Assembly: GCF_025602895.1 (NCBI RefSeq)
Contig: NW_026516214.1
Location: forward strand, 868,001-932,000
From: Polychytrium aggregatum
Lineage: Eukaryota > Chytridiomycota > Chytridiomycetes > Polychytriales
Direction: 5' to 3'
Length of the DNA stretch: 64,000 nt
A program made the translations under genes and the position numbers. Numbering within the stretch: position 1 is the stretch's first letter; the number at the start of each line of letters is the position of its first letter. The notes under the pieces are model-generated. The model was not told the origin of the DNA and searched no databases. It worked only from the letters and a program-made list of their open reading frames with translations. Positions 41,215 through 53,100 of the stretch are shown piece after piece.

Positions 41215-42193
41215 TCACACAGACGAGTCGGCGACGCGGGGTTTCAACAGCGTCCACTTCTTTGAGAACGGCCGGCTCGAAGCAGCTGAGGGCGACTTTG
41301 AGGGCAGGCCAAAGACCCTGGACTGGGACGACAGCTGGGCCACCGGCTCCTCGGGGCTGGCGCTGCGAAGAAAGATGGCCTTGAGAGACCCGGTGGATGT
41401 CCGGCGCGGGTTTGGAAGCAGCGAGCGCTGTTGAGCCTGCGATGACGTGGGCTGGAACGACACCCGTGGTGGGTTCTTTGAATCGGACGGGGGCGGCACT
41501 GTTGGACTCAGAAGAGGCGCGGATTTGGGAGAGACCAGTGCCGACGACATTGGAGTCGGAGGCCAGGGCGATGGAGGCGGATACGGACTTGCATTGAGGG
41601 TGGGCGGCGACGGCTGGACTGTAGGAGCCGCAGGAATCGCAGACGAACTAGGAACGGGTACTCTCAGTGAGCCGGGGAAGGCTTTGCTTGGTGTAATGGC
41701 GGAGGCAGGTGTAAGAGAGCCGCGTGGAGTGGGGATAGAGGGCCCGTTGGCGGTGGGGTCAGCAGCGAACGCCTCGTCGCCGGCATCGGGAAGAGGGTCG
41801 GCTGCGAGTGTTCCCGAACGCATCTTCTTGAGCGAGTCCCATTTGGAAAAGGTTTCCTTGGTCTTGGTCTTGAAGTCATCGAACTTTTTGAGGATCTGGC
41901 CGCGCGTGAGACCGACAGAGAACAGACCCTTGGTATCGGGCACCAGGTCGGAGAGTCTGGGGGGGTAGATGTCGATCTTGATCTGGCTCTGGGAGGCGGC
42001 GGTGGGCTGGAGATGGATCAGGCCTCCTTCGGTCGAGGCGGGGGACTCTTGGTTTGGTGACAGCGGCGAGCGAGGAAGATCGGGAGCGTCGATATAGTAG
42101 GACACGGTGCTGTTCGGGTCCTGGCTTATGGGCAGAATCGGCGTGAACTCGGATGAGGCCTTGAGGGTGACAGACAAATGTCGCTTGCGATAG

Positions 42194-42225
<32 letters not shown>

Positions 42226-43194
42226 CGGTGTCGACGAAGGCCGGTCGACGGGCTCAACCGCCGTCAGGTCTCGGTCGTCGCTGGCACCTCCGCTGCTTCG
42301 GCGGCTATGTGGGTCGGAGCGTGTGAGGGCAATGGGCTGGTGGATATCGGTATCACAGTCCGAGTCGTCGAAGGCGGCATCGAAATCGTCAAAGTCGTCG
42401 GATTCGCTGAGGCTCCCGGAAACAGAGTGGGGGCTCGAGTGCGGACCAGAGGTGCCGTTGCGGATGAGGTAATTGAGCAGATTCTGGCAGAGGACCACCT
42501 TGCTGAGCTGAGCACCCTTGGTGGCGACGACGCTCTTGGCCTCCTGTAGCTTGGAGGCCGAGAGGATGGCCAGGTGGATGCCGAGAGGCAGCTTTATCTG
42601 ACGCTTGCGCAAAGTCGAATGGGCCTGCGAGACGGGCGAGTCGACTTCGGAGGAGCCGTCGTCGCTCGAGTCCAGATAGACCTGGTCCACGTCCAGGCAC
42701 GGATAGTCGAGACTGGAGGCACGGGATGACAGCGCAGGAGCAGGCGAGTTCGAGTCCGAGTCGCCGGGGCCAAAGGAAGACGACAGCTTCGAGGGCTGAT
42801 AGGACCACACACGGCGCTCGACGAGGAAGGGCTTTTTCGAATCAACGGCGGCGAGCGACTCGGGCAGGTTGGGCGAGCGCGAGATGGAGCTGGGCGGAAT
42901 GGATGGCGGCGAGCTGACGGGGTTCTTTCGCAGGGCGGTCTCGACCGAGGTCTTGCGTTCTATTCTGCTGCGTCGAAGCTCTCGACCGGGTGGAATGCGA
43001 AAGGGCTCGGGACTGGGATGTGGCAAACGCAGTGGGGTCGCGAGGTTGGCCCATTGAGGATGCAGATTGTGTGAGGATGCAGATTGTGAGAGAATGCGAG
43101 GTAGAACATCGACAGCGGGCTGCGAGTCGCTGGTGTGTGATGCGCAGGATGCCATGCGACAGAGGCAAGCCCCAATCACGGCGTCGGTCGACAT
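41215..43194 (-). CDS. Ser/Pro-rich low-complexity protein of unknown function
   Basis: Single open frame of 659 codons. I do not recognise a family. The product is dominated by Ser and Pro and appears largely disordered. A central segment (KLPLGIHLAILSASKLQEAK, then SKVVLCQNLLNYLIRNG) looks more ordered. An acidic patch (SDDFDDFDAAFDDSDCD) and a run of ten Pro from a GGC-rich repeat (about 42192-42221 on the plus strand) follow. A later part has LTRGQILKKFDDFKTKTKET, possibly helical. No signal peptide or membrane segment is seen. Codon composition is like neighbouring genes, and the length of the frame against the high antisense GC supports coding. The start at 43194 is the first Met of the frame; a later Met at 43155 is possible. 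Confidence 0.55.
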
Positions 43195-45062
43195 GGATGC
43201 GATTCCTGGGGAAAGCAGTGACCTGGAGCCGGTCGTGGTGCACCGTCTTGTTGGGTTTGCAGCTGCAGGTCCGAGCCAGTATCGTCAGCGCTCTTGCTCA
43301 CCTCTCTGGATCCGCAAACGGTTTGGATGGAGCCGGATCGTCCACATATCTGGCCATGGACATGATCGACAGACCCGAGGGAGTGGAAGGCAAGGTCCAC
43401 CTGGCGGCGGCAGGGGGGGGATGGGAGACGAAGAAGACGGCGCTCTGGAGAGACGGCGACAGAGGACGTCGGCGACGCAGGAGGCGAGTTCCTGGGAGGG
43501 AGTACAACCAAGAAGAAGAAGAAAAAAGAGAAGGCGGAGCAAGAAGAGGCCAAGACAGGGGTTTGAAATGCCGAGGACGCAGCGCTGCAGGACAAACACG
43601 GGCCGGGCAACAGGGTTCAGGCAATTTGGTGCGAGCATCGCTGGATGGGCGGCATGGGACGCGGGACACGGACATGCCGCCCCGGGTGCGGGACGGATGG
43701 CGCATCTGCGCAAGAGGAGCGCGAGAATCGCCGAAGCACCCGTCCAGACGGCGCAATGGATTCATGCAATTTAATCATTCGGATGGTGTGATAGCGCATC
43801 CGGCGTAATCATTCGGACGGCAGCGCAACACAGCGCAAGAGAATGCAAGAGAATGCAAGAGAGTGCAAGAGAGTGCAACACAGCGCACCGTGGGAATGGC
43901 GTAGCCAGGAGGGATGGCGACGCGCGTGCGTCTGTGTGACGGCGTGACCGCGCGTGCTGGCTGTGTACGTTGCCCAAGTCCTGCTGCGCGCTGTTTCTGT
44001 GACGCGGCGTGCTGCCTGTCGCCCCCGGTGCTGCGCTCCTTTGCCCACCCCTCTGGCGCAGCCCACGTCACCCGCCGTCACACCCCACACGCCCCCCGCC
44101 ACAGCACGCCGTCGCACACTGACACTGTGCTGCAGCACGTGCCGGCCACGGGTCGCTTGTGCACGGGACCGCCAGGCACGGCCTTGTTCCCGCTGTTGCT
44201 TCCCATGTCCGTCTGTCGTGACGTTTGCTCTCTGTCCACGAGACGCATCCGCCATGTTGTGCATCTCGATCCACAGGCGCCTTGGTCGTCCTGCCGGCAG
44301 AGCCATGCCGGTCCAGTGGAATCGCCGATTCTCGCCGGCAGCCTCGGTCTGTTGCAGTCGCCCACTTGCTGTTCGACCACGAGACCATCGCCGCTCTCTT
44401 TGGGCAGGCTCGGTGTTTGGCCAATGTCGCCATGTCTCCTGGTCATGCTCCCGTCTCCCATGTCCTCGTGTCGGCTCCGGCACGCTCCCTCGCGAATGCG
44501 CAATGTCCAGACTCAGTCCCTTGGATATATTCTCGTCGTGAGTGGGCGGGTGGCCCTCGCCCCGATGTCGCGCATCATCCTTCCCGTGCCGACAATGCAA
44601 TCGCGGTATGTCATGGCATCATGTCCGACATGCCGCCTTGGCTTGCAGCGGTATCGCCCCCGGTGTTGCGCCATGTCGGACATGGGAGCCACATGCGCTT
44701 GCATGCACCGCGCGGGTCATGCCGCTCCAGCGCGGCCGTGGGCATATGAAAACCATCGTCTCATGACCCTGGTCATGACCATGAGCGCGCCACCGGCTTC
44801 GCCTCTCTTTCTCTTCATCTTCCAGGCCGCTGGAGTCGATTACATGAAATATTGGGTGATGATCTGTGATTGGAACGGTCGCGAGGTGAGCAAAGCAGGC
44901 TCGATGGAATGCACACCCGCATCCCATCCGTGTGTCCGTGGCCCATTACGAAGGCATCGACCGCTTATCCGTCGTTCGAAGATCGACCCTGGTCCCAACA
45001 CCAGGCCAAACACCTCTCGGCCCTCGACTCGACCGATAGGCCGGCTTTCTGCCTCCGTCATC
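43195..45062. other. Long GC-rich intergenic region
   Basis: 1868 bp upstream of the Ser/Pro-rich gene and downstream of PPG1. Long frames stay open on both strands at once because stop codons are rare in this composition; none shows conserved motifs. It contains a GAATGCAA/GAGTGCAA array (43838-43885), an eight-G run near 43414 and an AAGAAGAAG run near 43511. I see no supportable gene. Confidence 0.5.
43838..43885. repeat. 10-bp tandem repeat
   Basis: About five copies of AGAGAATGCA/AGAGAGTGCA head-to-tail. Confidence 0.88.
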
Positions 45063-47080
45063 TCATTCAGCTGCGATACTCCTGTCGCTGTCACTCACTG
45101 GATTCTGGGCAACAGAGGGATCGTCGTCATTCTTTGGTGCCGGCTTGATGAGACCGCGTTTCTTCTTGGGCTTGAGCGGCTGTGTCTGCTGAGGAAAGCC
45201 GTCGCCCGGCTCGTCGCTGCACGCCGAGTCATCGTCGTCTGTGATCGTCTCGCGAGCCTCGCGCTCCTGGTCAGGACACGGCCCAAAGACATTGAAGTAC
45301 CGCTCCAGCCCGGGAGTGATTTCGAGGATCGAAGCCATGTTGCCGGATCGGTAGCAGTAGTTTGGCGCCGACCAAACGGTCGAAAGCATGTCGTCAAACA
45401 ATATCTGATCGGTGTCCGAATGTTGACGAGCGTCCAGCGCGAAAGAGTGTCCAGCGTCAGGAGCAGCGGTGACAGCGACGGTGACAGCGACAGTGTGTTC
45501 AGCACAACCCTTTGCACCCTGCATCGTTGTTGCCATCGATGGCGTCTCATGATTGCCCTGATATAAGCTCGCTGCACCACCGCAGCGCCGAGCCCCACCT
45601 GGTAGCCCTCCATGCACAGTTGATGTGCACGGCAGATGTGCCCGAGTCCATTGATTTGCAGGAACCGCCGGGTGACTTCTTTGCCAAAGGTGTAGCCTGC
45701 TCCGCGCGGCGAGACTGCAAAATCCCCGCGCTCATCAAGGGTGTGGGGACCGGCCAGGATGGCGTTGGGCTGCGCCGGATCCGACCAAACGAGATCCGCC
45801 ATAGGCCCTTCGTGTGGGATTTCTGTGAGTGAGTAAGTGAGTGAGTGAGCAATGGGCGAGGAATCATGGACCATGAGGAGCAGAGCGCCGCCGCCAAATC
45901 TGACCGAGATCCGAGGCTGAAGCAGATTTCGCTCGGAAACATTTGAGTGTTACCTCGGAATCGGTCAATCACTTTGATTTGATCAATCGAGTGCAGCGAC
46001 GGACTCAGCCCTGCAAAAGACCCGTGATGAGATTCGTTGCTCGCTCAGCTGGCTCGGCCAGCACCGCCTGCGACTGCGATACCCGTCTGCCGACCCGCCC
46101 TTGCCTCAAAAAGCTCTTCGACCTACCTCCGTGAACGCAGAATATCGCATCATCGATGACCACGGAGAGGACCAGGTAATCAAAGAGATCGGTAAAGTAG
46201 GTCCACACGTTGGCGTTGCCGTACTTTTGATGGCACTCGGCATAGAATCCGTATTGCTGGGGGAGGGAGAATCGTTGGAGACATGGCGTCATTAAGCTGC
46301 CGGAGCCAGAGATGGGTTTCTGCGTGGCTGAGATGTCCATGTGAATCCATGGCGGCCGGTTGCGAGACTATGGCTTCGGGCTGGCGAAGGAGATGTCCGG
46401 TTGATCGCCTACCTGGGTAACGGTCCGGCTTTCGTGGTTGCCGCGGACGAGGGTGACTCGTTCGGGATATCGAAGCTTTAGACAAGTCAGGAGCGTGATG
46501 GTCTCGATCGAATGGTGGCCACGGTCAACATAGTCACCCAGGAACACATAGTTGGTATCGGGACAGTAGCCGCCGATCTTGAAGATCTCGAGGACATCAT
46601 GGAATTGGCTGGATGAGGGTGGCGGCAGGGTGGTCTGTCAGCATCAAGCTGGTGAATGTAGGACATGTTCAGGCTGTCCCTTGGCCCCCGGTAGGTTTTT
46701 TGACCGACTGGCTTTTGGATTTGTCTGCCCTTTGGTCCGGGCCGTCGCTATCTTGGTTGCCGTTTGGGCCAGACCATCGCTTGGTCCAGGCTGTCGTCCT
46801 GGGCAAGTCTATACTGCCCACATCGTTCTTCCCGCCCAGCCTGTTGTGTTGACCATATCGGGTCGCTGCTTTCGCTCTGCCCAACCCGGCCAAGGCAGAC
46901 TCACCCATGAACGTCGCCGACGAGAGTGACCGGTGTCGAGACGTATCGGACATTGCCCTCCTTGATAAGCACCTCCTTGGCCTTTTCGCAGACGAGCTTG
47001 ACGGCGTGCTCCGACAGCAGCTTCTGGTTGTAGAGCTGGCTGATGAAGGCGTCCAAGTCCCAGCCGATGCCCTTGGTCAT
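45063..47080 (-). CDS. PPG1: PPG1-type serine/threonine protein phosphatase catalytic subunit
   Basis: Ppg1 is a PP2A-like phosphatase of fungi, linked in yeast to the Far/STRIPAK-like complex and glycogen control. Six exons: 47080..46905, 46608..46413, 46256..46127, 46010..45954, 45822..45599, 45404..45063 (1125 nt, 374 aa; yeast Ppg1 is 368). Metal-site motifs are GDVHG (55-59), GDYVDRG (83-89) and GNHE (115-118), then [50 protein letters not shown] and SAPNYCYR. Ppg1-specific features are the insertion after WSDP (about 16 residues) and the phrase [10 protein letters not shown] with [11 protein letters not shown]. The C-terminal tail is acidic then Lys-rich and lacks the YFL ending of PP2A-type enzymes. 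Confidence 0.93.
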
Positions 47081-47825
47081 GCTGTTTGGGTGAGGTGTGC
47101 GTGCGGCCTGTTGGATTGGATGGGGTGCAGGAGGATCGGTGTCGGCCTCGGCCAGACGAAGGGGTGGTTGGCGGACCAAGTCCAGCCCGCACGCGATTGG
47201 CTGGCGAGCGCAGCGGGATCTGGCCTTTGAGCCGAGCTCTGCGTTGGCCAACAATCCCATGGATTTGCAGGATCCAGGACGGCTGCTGCTCATGGAAATC
47301 GGCCGGATGCATTCGGATCCGTGCTGCCCAAGCCATCTCAATCGACAGTCGACGGAGACGCATCGCTCTCGGCAACGATACCCAAGGGCATGGCACACTT
47401 TTCAGAGACAGTTGGGCTTGAGCTGCGTGTTCGTTTCAAACGGGCCATATGCGATAGAGACCAACCTTCGAGTGGAGAGTATGGCGATGGTCATGGCCAG
47501 CGTGCAATGCTCTGATGCAACGAATCCAATGTGTCCTGCGGGTCACTGCATTCGCCCAAGACATGCCGGGACATCCGCAGTCGTCGCCCGGCACATCGGT
47601 CCCCTCGCCCGCCATCTCGGCCCCGTCGCCGGTTGGCCGGCCGGTTGTGGGGTCGGGCTCTTGTTCCCCCCGCCCACCCTTTTCTTGATCATCATCAGCC
47701 CTCTCTTGATCATCAGCCGGCCTTTTTTCGCTTATCGGCTATCCCTTTTCAACGCCCCGTCCCCGGCCCTCTGCCTCAACTTGCACAGCCGCTCTCCCGT
47801 ACCTGCCTCGACGACCGCCTTCGCG
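47081..47825. promoter_or_regulatory. Divergent promoter region PPG1 / MOT1-like
   Basis: 745 bp between divergent start codons. C/T-rich tracts precede the plus-strand start. Simple open frames here match no family. Confidence 0.5.
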
Positions 47826-49722
47826 ATGAGCGAGACCCATCCCCATCCGACTGCCGATGTCGACACCCAGCCCACACCCGCCTTTCGGACCAGTCGCTGG
47901 TGGCAGCGCGAATTTGCCCGGTTCCGTTTGCATTTTACTGCCTCCGAGATCAGTGGCAGCCTCGGTGAAGATCCAGTTCCAGAGGCCGTCTCAGCAGTCG
48001 TCTCGCAGACATGGCGCTCGGTCCTGCTTCCCACTCACTTCCCTTGACGCACTTGACGACGTTGCTGATGCACCTTGGACTCTCTCTCTCTCTGGCCCCA
48101 GGCGATCTCGGCACCCTGTTGCCTATTCTGCTTGCTCTGTCCAAGTCAAACCAGACCTCGCTTGCGGCGTCGCTGATCTGGGGTGGTCTCTACAATATCG
48201 TCTCGGGCTACATTTTCAGAATCCCTGTAAGTCCGTGGCCTCAGCGCCGCTTGACTCGCCGCTTGACTCGCCGTCACAGTCCAGTGCGCCTTCGAATCGG
48301 CTGCAGTCTCGCATTCGGACTTGAGACGAACGGTGCCCGCCACCAGCCCATCTCACAAGTGCCGATGACATGTCTGTTCACATGGATCCGCTCGATTCTC
48401 ACTATTCCCCGTATCGCTGCGACTGCTTCCAGATGTGTGTCCAGCCCATGAAGTCGATCGCGAGTGTTGCCCTCGTCAGCAAAATGACTCCGACGCAAAT
48501 CGAAAGTGCAGGACTCTCGGTCTCGGCCATCATCTTCCTGCTTTCGATCACCCACACCATCACCTGGGTCGCCCACCGCCTTCCCACCGAGCTCGTCCGC
48601 GGCATCCAGCTCGGCACCGGGCTCAACCTCGTCCTCAACGGCGTTACCGCCGTTCTGGCTTCTCACCAATGGGCCTTTGTCAATGGCCAGTGGATGGACA
48701 ACTTTGTCGTTGCCATCTTGGTTGGTGCCGCCGCCCTGTCTGTCTACAATGCCAGGCGCAATCTCTCGGCCCTGGGACTGTTCCTGCTCGGCTTGGTGTT
48801 TGCCTTGGTCGCCATCTGGGCACCTCCGGCCGGCACTCCTCCTCCCGCCAAGCCGGCTTTCACTCTCTACTCGCCCCAGGTCCTCGTGCCATCCTGGGAC
48901 GACTTTCGCATCGGATTCATGACCGCGGGGCTCGGACAGCTCGCTCTGACGCTGCTCAACTCGGTAAGCCAAGCGATTGGCGTCCATCGGTGCTGGTCGG
49001 GTGTCGGCCGTCCCTGGTCTCGACTGTGGGAATTCGACATGGCGACAGTGTCCCCGATAGCAACGCACTACACTACTACTCGATCTTCTTGGCCCACCAG
49101 ACCTGCTTTCGCGACCATGTCTGATACTGACAAGCCTTCATGATCTGTCGCCCAGGTGGTTGCCGTGTCTCGTCTCGCTGACGACCTGTTCCCAAACTCG
49201 AGCGATACCCCCGTCGCCAGCGTCAAGTCCATCGGCGTGAGCGTCGGCCTGTTGAACTTGGTCGGCTGCTGGTTCGGCTCGGTCCCATACTGCCACGGCT
49301 CCGGCGGCCTCGCTGCCCAGTACCGGTTCGGCGCACGCTCCGAGGTCAGCATCGTCATGCTCGGCATCTTCAAGATCCTGCTGGGCCTGTTCCTTGGCCA
49401 GTCCCTGGTTGGAGTTCTGGATCAGTTCCCACAGTCGATCTTGGGCGTCATGCTGATCCTGGCCGGCCTTGAGCTATGCACCGTCATCAAGGACCAGAGC
49501 TTCGACCTGGCCGCATACGACCGCACCGTCATCAACGACCGCTTTGTCGTCATGTTTGTTACCGCCGGAGGTGTTGTCGGCTTCAAGAACGACGGCATAG
49601 GGTTCCTGATTGGCGCCATGGCCTGCGCGCTGCTCTATCTCCAGCAGCGCCAGCGCCAGCGCACCCTGGCCAAGGCCAATGCGGATCTGGGTGCATCAAC
49701 CCTCACCGAAGGCGGAATCTAG
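47826..49722 (+). CDS. MOT1-type molybdate transporter (SulP-related membrane protein)
   Basis: Predicted plasma or vacuolar membrane molybdate transporter supplying molybdenum cofactor enzymes. Four exons: 47826..47964, 48102..48226, 48433..48963, 49156..49722 (1362 nt, 453 aa). The first junction rebuilds the signature ISGSLGDLGTLLPI, and a later one CHGSGGLAAQYRFGARS; both are hallmarks of the MOT1 group. About nine to ten hydrophobic segments are visible, e.g. VSAIIFLLSITHTI, FVVAILVGAAAL, ALGLFLLGLVFALVAIW, ILGVMLILAGLEL and FVVMFVTAGGVVGF. Charged cytosolic tails lie at both ends, and there is no STAS domain. MOT1 versus MOT2 cannot be decided. Confidence 0.88.
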
Positions 49723-50118
49723 TCGAACTCGAGCGCAATTTGGTGTATGCTACGCCGGCGGTGTTGGCCGGCCTCTGTCTTGACCTGCGAAGCGGGCCAA
49801 TACAAACGCTGCCGAGGCACTTGCCATGCCGGATCCTTGGATGCTTGTATGTCTGCTTGTCTGTAGGTCTGCTTGTCTGTATGTCTGCACACCGGGATAA
49901 CTGCATAAACGGATTACATTGATATTTGTGTCCTCGGGTGGCTCGTCTCAGGCCCAGCGAGACCCAGCCACCCCGTCTGGGTGGGCCCTGCTCTTGCATC
50001 CCGCTCGCCTCGACACAACGCTTCTCCACATCCTCCACACACACACACAGCTATACAAAACATGGACACCCGCCGGCGCAAGCAGCAACCGGCTTGACCC
50101 CGATTCGACCTTCTCCCA
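49723..50118. promoter_or_regulatory. Upstream region of the TBC gene
   Basis: 396 bp between same-strand genes, containing a GTCTGCTTGTCTGTA-type repeat near 49850-49885 and an ACAC run near 50035. Presumably holds the MOT1-like terminator and the TBC promoter. Confidence 0.4.
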
Positions 50119-53100
50119 ATGCACTCCATCGAGCACCTCAAGTAAGGACCGCCTCTGTTTCCGTCGCCGCCACCGCCCGGGAGAGATCGCCAGCGCCTGC
50201 TCCTCCCCTTATTTCATCGGGCTTGGCCGGCACCACAGCCATGCTGACGCTCGGGCTCTGCATCCTCTTCCCTCCCCCTCCCCCTGTCCTTCGCCAGACG
50301 AACCTGGGATGCCTTCTGGCGGCAGCCCAACCTGTCCGCGGGCCTCCTCAGGGAGCGAGCAAAGTCGGGTCAAATCACACCGCTGGCTCTGAGAAGCCTT
50401 TACTGGAAGGTAGCTTGCTGAGCCGTCCCCGGCCGTGAGCGGGTCCGGAGTTTGGTGCGGTGGTCAAGCTTGGGTTGGCCCAGGACAGCACCCTCTTGAA
50501 CTCTGCACTCTGCACACCAGCACCTGGCCTAGATTCACCTTTGGATGTTCTCCCGCGAGGGCATCCTCGATGTCGACCGAGCGAGCGGACGGGCAGCTCG
50601 GCACCACGGATCTAATCAGTCCTTTCGTCGCCAAGATTTTCTTGGAATATCTCCCGAACCTGAACCCTTTGGCCTGGCCCGTCGTCCTCCAGAAGGAGCG
50701 CCGGAGCTACGAGGACTTGAAGAGCCAGTTCTACTTTGACCCGAACAAGGAATCGGGCGACATTGCCAACAACAACCCGCTCAGCGACCAAGACGACGTG
50801 AGTGCCGGCTGATTCTGTCGCAGTCTGGGCTAGCCCCGGACCAAACAGCGAATCTCCAGAGGGATGCCTCCCTGCTGCTCTAACTCGCCTCCTGACTCTC
50901 CCGGATCATCTCGATTTCCTGGATCCTGGATCATCTCGATCTCCTGGATCCCGAATCCTCATCGCTGCTATGGGCGGATCGGCCTTGGGCTGCCTGGCCA
51001 TGCAACTCTCGGGCCAACTGGAATGTGGCTACAGTCGCCCTGGGCCCGTTATTTCCAGGACGCCGAGCTGCAGAAAGTCATCAAACAAGATGTCGAGCGA
51101 ACGTTAGTATCTTTGGTCTTGCTGCTCGGGCATTTGCTGTCCTCAATGCCTGGGGCGCTCTTGCCTTGGTCGACACAGATCGAGCACGCAGAGCTCGCCT
51201 TGCTTGTTAGCATCTACGGGGCCGGCTACAGTCCTTCGACTCCCCCCCCCTCATCGTAACTCTTGCTCTGTCAAACTCTAGCTTCCCCGACCAGCCCTTC
51301 TTCAAAGAGCCTGAGGTTACCGCTATGATGTGCAACATCCTGTTCGTCTGGAGCAAAATGAATCCGGACGTCTCGTATCGACAGGGCATGCACGAAATCC
51401 TGGCCCCGGTGCTCCTCGTTGTGCACCACGACAAGGTCGAGCCCGAGGCCCTGAAATCCGGGTGAGTCTGCTTGGTTGGGTATCGTGACAGAGCCGGTAC
51501 GAGAGCGTGCATGAGTATAATCTCGCAGGCTTGGCACTGCAGCGATGCTTTTAGGACTCTGTGGCTATACCCCCCCCCATTCAATCCGTGGCATGCTGCA
51601 GTTCGCTGGCCATGTCGATGCCTTTGGGGTGGCAGGAGGCAGCTCAAGACCAGAATCTTGGACGAAATCGCATCGCGCCACCAACCCGACTGACCCACCT
51701 GTTCTACCAACTGCCTCAGCCTGGAGCCCATCATACACACCGTGTTCGACTCCAAATATGTCGAACATGATGCTGCAGTCATTTTCTTCCGCATCATGAA
51801 GTCGGCGCGGTCATGGTACGAAGTTGGCACGGATGCTCAGCAGGTTGGGCCCAAGATGGGCAAGTACATCAACGAGGTACGCCCATTGCCACTGGCAGTC
51901 GCGTGGCAGCTGAAATAAGCTGGTGTTGGCCTTGCTCTTGCCGCCTCAGTGGTAGCTGTCGCATCTTGGTGCTAAATCGCCCTTGACTACGAAACCATGT
52001 CGACAACCCGCGCCGTCGTTGCAGCCCAAGGTTCTGCCTATTGTGGCATATGCAAAGAAAATCCAGAGCGATGATCTGCGCATTCTCGACTACGATCTGT
52101 TCTCGCACCTGGAAAAGCTCAAGATTGAGCCCCAGCTCTATGCAATGTAGGTGCAGCGGTCAGGGACTCTTCCAAGAGACATAGCATCGTCGTATCGATG
52201 TTGCATTTGAATGCGGTCGCTCATCACCCCAATCCATCTTTTGTCTGTCTTTCCAGGCGCTGGGTCCGCCTGCTCTTCGGCCGAGAAGTCACCTTTGCAG
52301 AGCTGCTCCTTCTTTGGGACAGCATCTTTGCCGAGGATCCGGGCCTTGGACTCGTTGAATGGATCTGCGTCTCTTTCCTGGTGACCTTCCGGAACGACCG
52401 TAAGCCGACTATGCGTTGCTTCCCCAAGCAGATGATGTGCACTTGTTTTTGATATCGATGGCGTGTTTCCTCATGACCTACTCTGCCACCATGCGCTTTG
52501 ATTGCCTCAGTGATTGCCTCGGACTACTCGGCTGCCCTCTTCCGCCTGATGAGGCTTCCCTCGCTGGAATCACAAAACATCACCGTCCCCAGCCTGATCT
52601 CGACAGCTCTTACGCTCCGTGCGCGATACCTCCAAAAGGCAGCTGTCTTCTCATCTCCCGCAAACGTCCCGCCCTCACGATCTTCGGGACTGTTGCCCGG
52701 AAAGCCCATCGACCCACCCGCGCGCCCATCATCCCGCAACCGTGTCTCGCAGCGATGGGGCCCAAGCAACGGCTCCGCCTTTACGGACCCACTTCGCGCC
52801 TCGGATCCGCTCCTCGGCGAGAGCTCCACCCGGGGCTCGAGCCCAGCTCGGGCTGTCTCCGAGATTGCGGATCCACTTGCGGTGAATTCCACAGTGGCTG
52901 GCGTCCCCGGCTCGACTCTCAAGCGCGGCTCGTTTACCTCGACGTCGACTCCAAACATCACATCTGTTGCATCGAGCCCCGTGCGCTCTGCCCGCAATTC
53001 GTTCAGCAACGAGCCCCTCTCGGCCCGGGTTCGCATCAGCGAGTTGGAAACCAAGCTCCAGGACTATGAGCAGAAGCAGGACGATATCCTCAAAGCTCTG

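Noticed and set aside
43914-45566. 550-codon open frame on the plus strand overlapping PPG1
   Set aside because: It lies antisense to PPG1 exons for its last part, several frames on both strands are open over the same DNA, and the product is Cys/Arg/Pro/Ser-rich with no motif. It fits chance openness of stop-poor, GC-rich sequence.
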